The translations under genes and the position numbers were made by a program. Positions 5,022-5,612 of a DNA stretch of 5,612 nucleotides are shown here, piece by piece (the stretch's first letter is position 1; every line of letters begins with the position of its first letter). The notes under the pieces were generated by a model that worked only from the letters and a program-made list of their open reading frames with translations, made no database searches and had not been told where the DNA came from. The stretch covers positions 1-5,612 of the forward strand of contig JAIRNB010000016.1 in assembly GCA_031258265.1 (NCBI GenBank), read 5' to 3'. The DNA comes from Treponema sp. (lineage in GTDB: Bacteria > Spirochaetota > Spirochaetia > Treponematales > Breznakiellaceae).

Positions 5022-5150
5022 CTAAGGGGACAGGACCTCGTAAGCGTCTACCATTTCAGCGTAGCCCTTTACCTGAACCCGCCGCTTCTCGCCTAAACCG
5101 GCGACTGACACCACCAAGGGTACTTTCGCGCGCCTTCGCGGGTGATTTTC
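5022..5150 (-). pseudogene. In-frame tail after holA resembling a class III cyclase C-terminus
   Basis: Directly after the TAA of holA and in the same frame, 42 sense codons run to a TAG at 5022-5024. The second half reads GEKRRVQVKGYAEMVDAYEVL, like the end of class III adenylate/guanylate cyclases, where a strand and the pattern VKG-x-x-E-x-V-x-x-YEVL follow the catalytic fold. No start codon with a ribosome binding site and no catalytic part of a cyclase are present, so it cannot be a working gene alone. It may be the remnant of a gene lost next to holA. The shared frame with holA has a one-in-three chance and need not mean readthrough. The family likeness is from memory of the pattern and the match is short. 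Confidence 0.3.
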
Positions 5151-5612
5151 TTAATCTCTCTTGCTTACGATTTTGTACAAAAACATCTCCAGCAGCAGAA
5201 TCTCCAGGGCGCCGCCGGAGGAGCGGAGCCGGATGTCGTATTCCGCGGTCAGGGATAGGAAACGGTCCGCCGCCCCGGGGCCGTAGAGGCGGTTCGCCTG
5301 CAGATAGTCCCCCCGGCCCTTGGGGGAGCTAAGGCCGATTTTTTTCAACTCAAGGTCATCGGACCTGTCCCCCCGCAGCCTGCCGGACTCCGCCAGGGCC
5401 TGGTAGTCCCGCAGCCGCCTGAAACACCAGCCCAGGCCCCCCAAAATGTTCAGGAAGCTTTCTTTGGCCCCCAGCAGGGCATGGAGGGATTCGAGGCTGC
5501 CGGAAAGATCCCCCGCGGCAAGGCGGGAAAAAAGGGTGAACGAGGATTCCTCCCTGGAATGGGACAGCCATTCTTCCACGTCAGCGGCGCCGATAATTTT
5601 TTCTTTTCCCAG
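5151..5612 (-). CDS. holA: DNA polymerase III delta subunit, C-terminal part (runs off the window)
   Basis: The last 153 codons of an ORF continuing past position 5612; the family usually has about 330-350 residues, so roughly the C-terminal 45% is visible. The visible part begins LGKEKIIGAADVEEWLSHSREESSFTLF, matching the helix in HolA where a sequence such as 'I...DVE.LV..S.E...F.L' leads into the collar domain. The rest is helical with RLRDYQAL, the LSSPKGRGDYLQANRLYGP region and the ending EILLLEMFLYKIVSKRD. By family knowledge, delta opens the sliding clamp and joins the clamp-loader ring through this domain. The N-terminal AAA+ domains lie outside the window. The GTG at 5577 is an internal valine and not the start. 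The gene converges on the PHP operon. The delta subunit varies greatly in sequence, so the call rests on pattern and length. Confidence 0.75.
   Translation of the reverse strand: MGKEKIIGAADVEEWLSHSREESSFTLFSRLAAGDLSGSLESLHALLGAKESFLNILGGLGWCFRRLRDYQALAESGRLRGDRSDDLELKKIGLSSPKGRGDYLQANRLYGPGAADRFLSLTAEYDIRLRSSGGALEILLLEMFLYKIVSKRD

Overview
The window looks like bacterial chromosome of moderately high GC content. The gene styles (chromosomal-type ParA/ParB, a Cof-type HAD phosphatase, a CBS/DRTGG/PHP module typical of anaerobes, and a delta subunit of DNA polymerase III) would suit an anaerobic spirochaete of the Treponema type. That assignment is an inference from protein style and is not proven by the sequence.

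Layout: positions 1-112 hold no gene but carry two near-identical GC-rich palindromes just beyond the end of parB. On the minus strand, parA (1763-1005) and parB (1015-113) form an overlapping chromosome-partitioning operon. A 73-base divergent intergenic region separates parA from a plus-strand operon. That operon encodes a HAD phosphatase (1837-2664), a 22-codon ORF linked by ATGA overlaps at both ends (2661-2729), a CBS-CBS-HATPase fusion (2726-3730), a small DRTGG-domain protein (3733-4068) and a PHP-domain phosphoesterase (4068-4823). The last three are almost without gaps and look like one regulatory module, with nucleotide sensing by CBS and DRTGG domains, an RsbT/RsbW-like ATPase and a metal-dependent phosphoesterase. 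Similar modules sit beside electron-bifurcating [FeFe]-hydrogenase genes in some anaerobes, but no hydrogenase gene is visible here.

The operon ends in a 327-base intergenic region between convergent genes. It contains a highly structured element of about 146 bp (4835-4980), with terminal inverted GTCTGTCCA sequences, two long perfect hairpins at its ends, a branched fold in the middle and an 8-bp direct repeat (TAGTTAGT) on both sides. It resembles a MITE-like or palindromic mobile element. Next to it, on the minus strand, is an in-frame 42-codon stretch after the holA stop whose translation resembles the C-terminal tail of a class III nucleotide cyclase and may be a gene remnant. The window ends inside holA, of which only the C-terminal 153 codons are present.

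The most unusual parts are the flanked palindromic element, the cyclase-like remnant beside it, the doubly coupled 22-codon ORF, and the absence of a convincing ribosome binding site at parA, where a perfect TATAAT lies 6 bases before the ATG.
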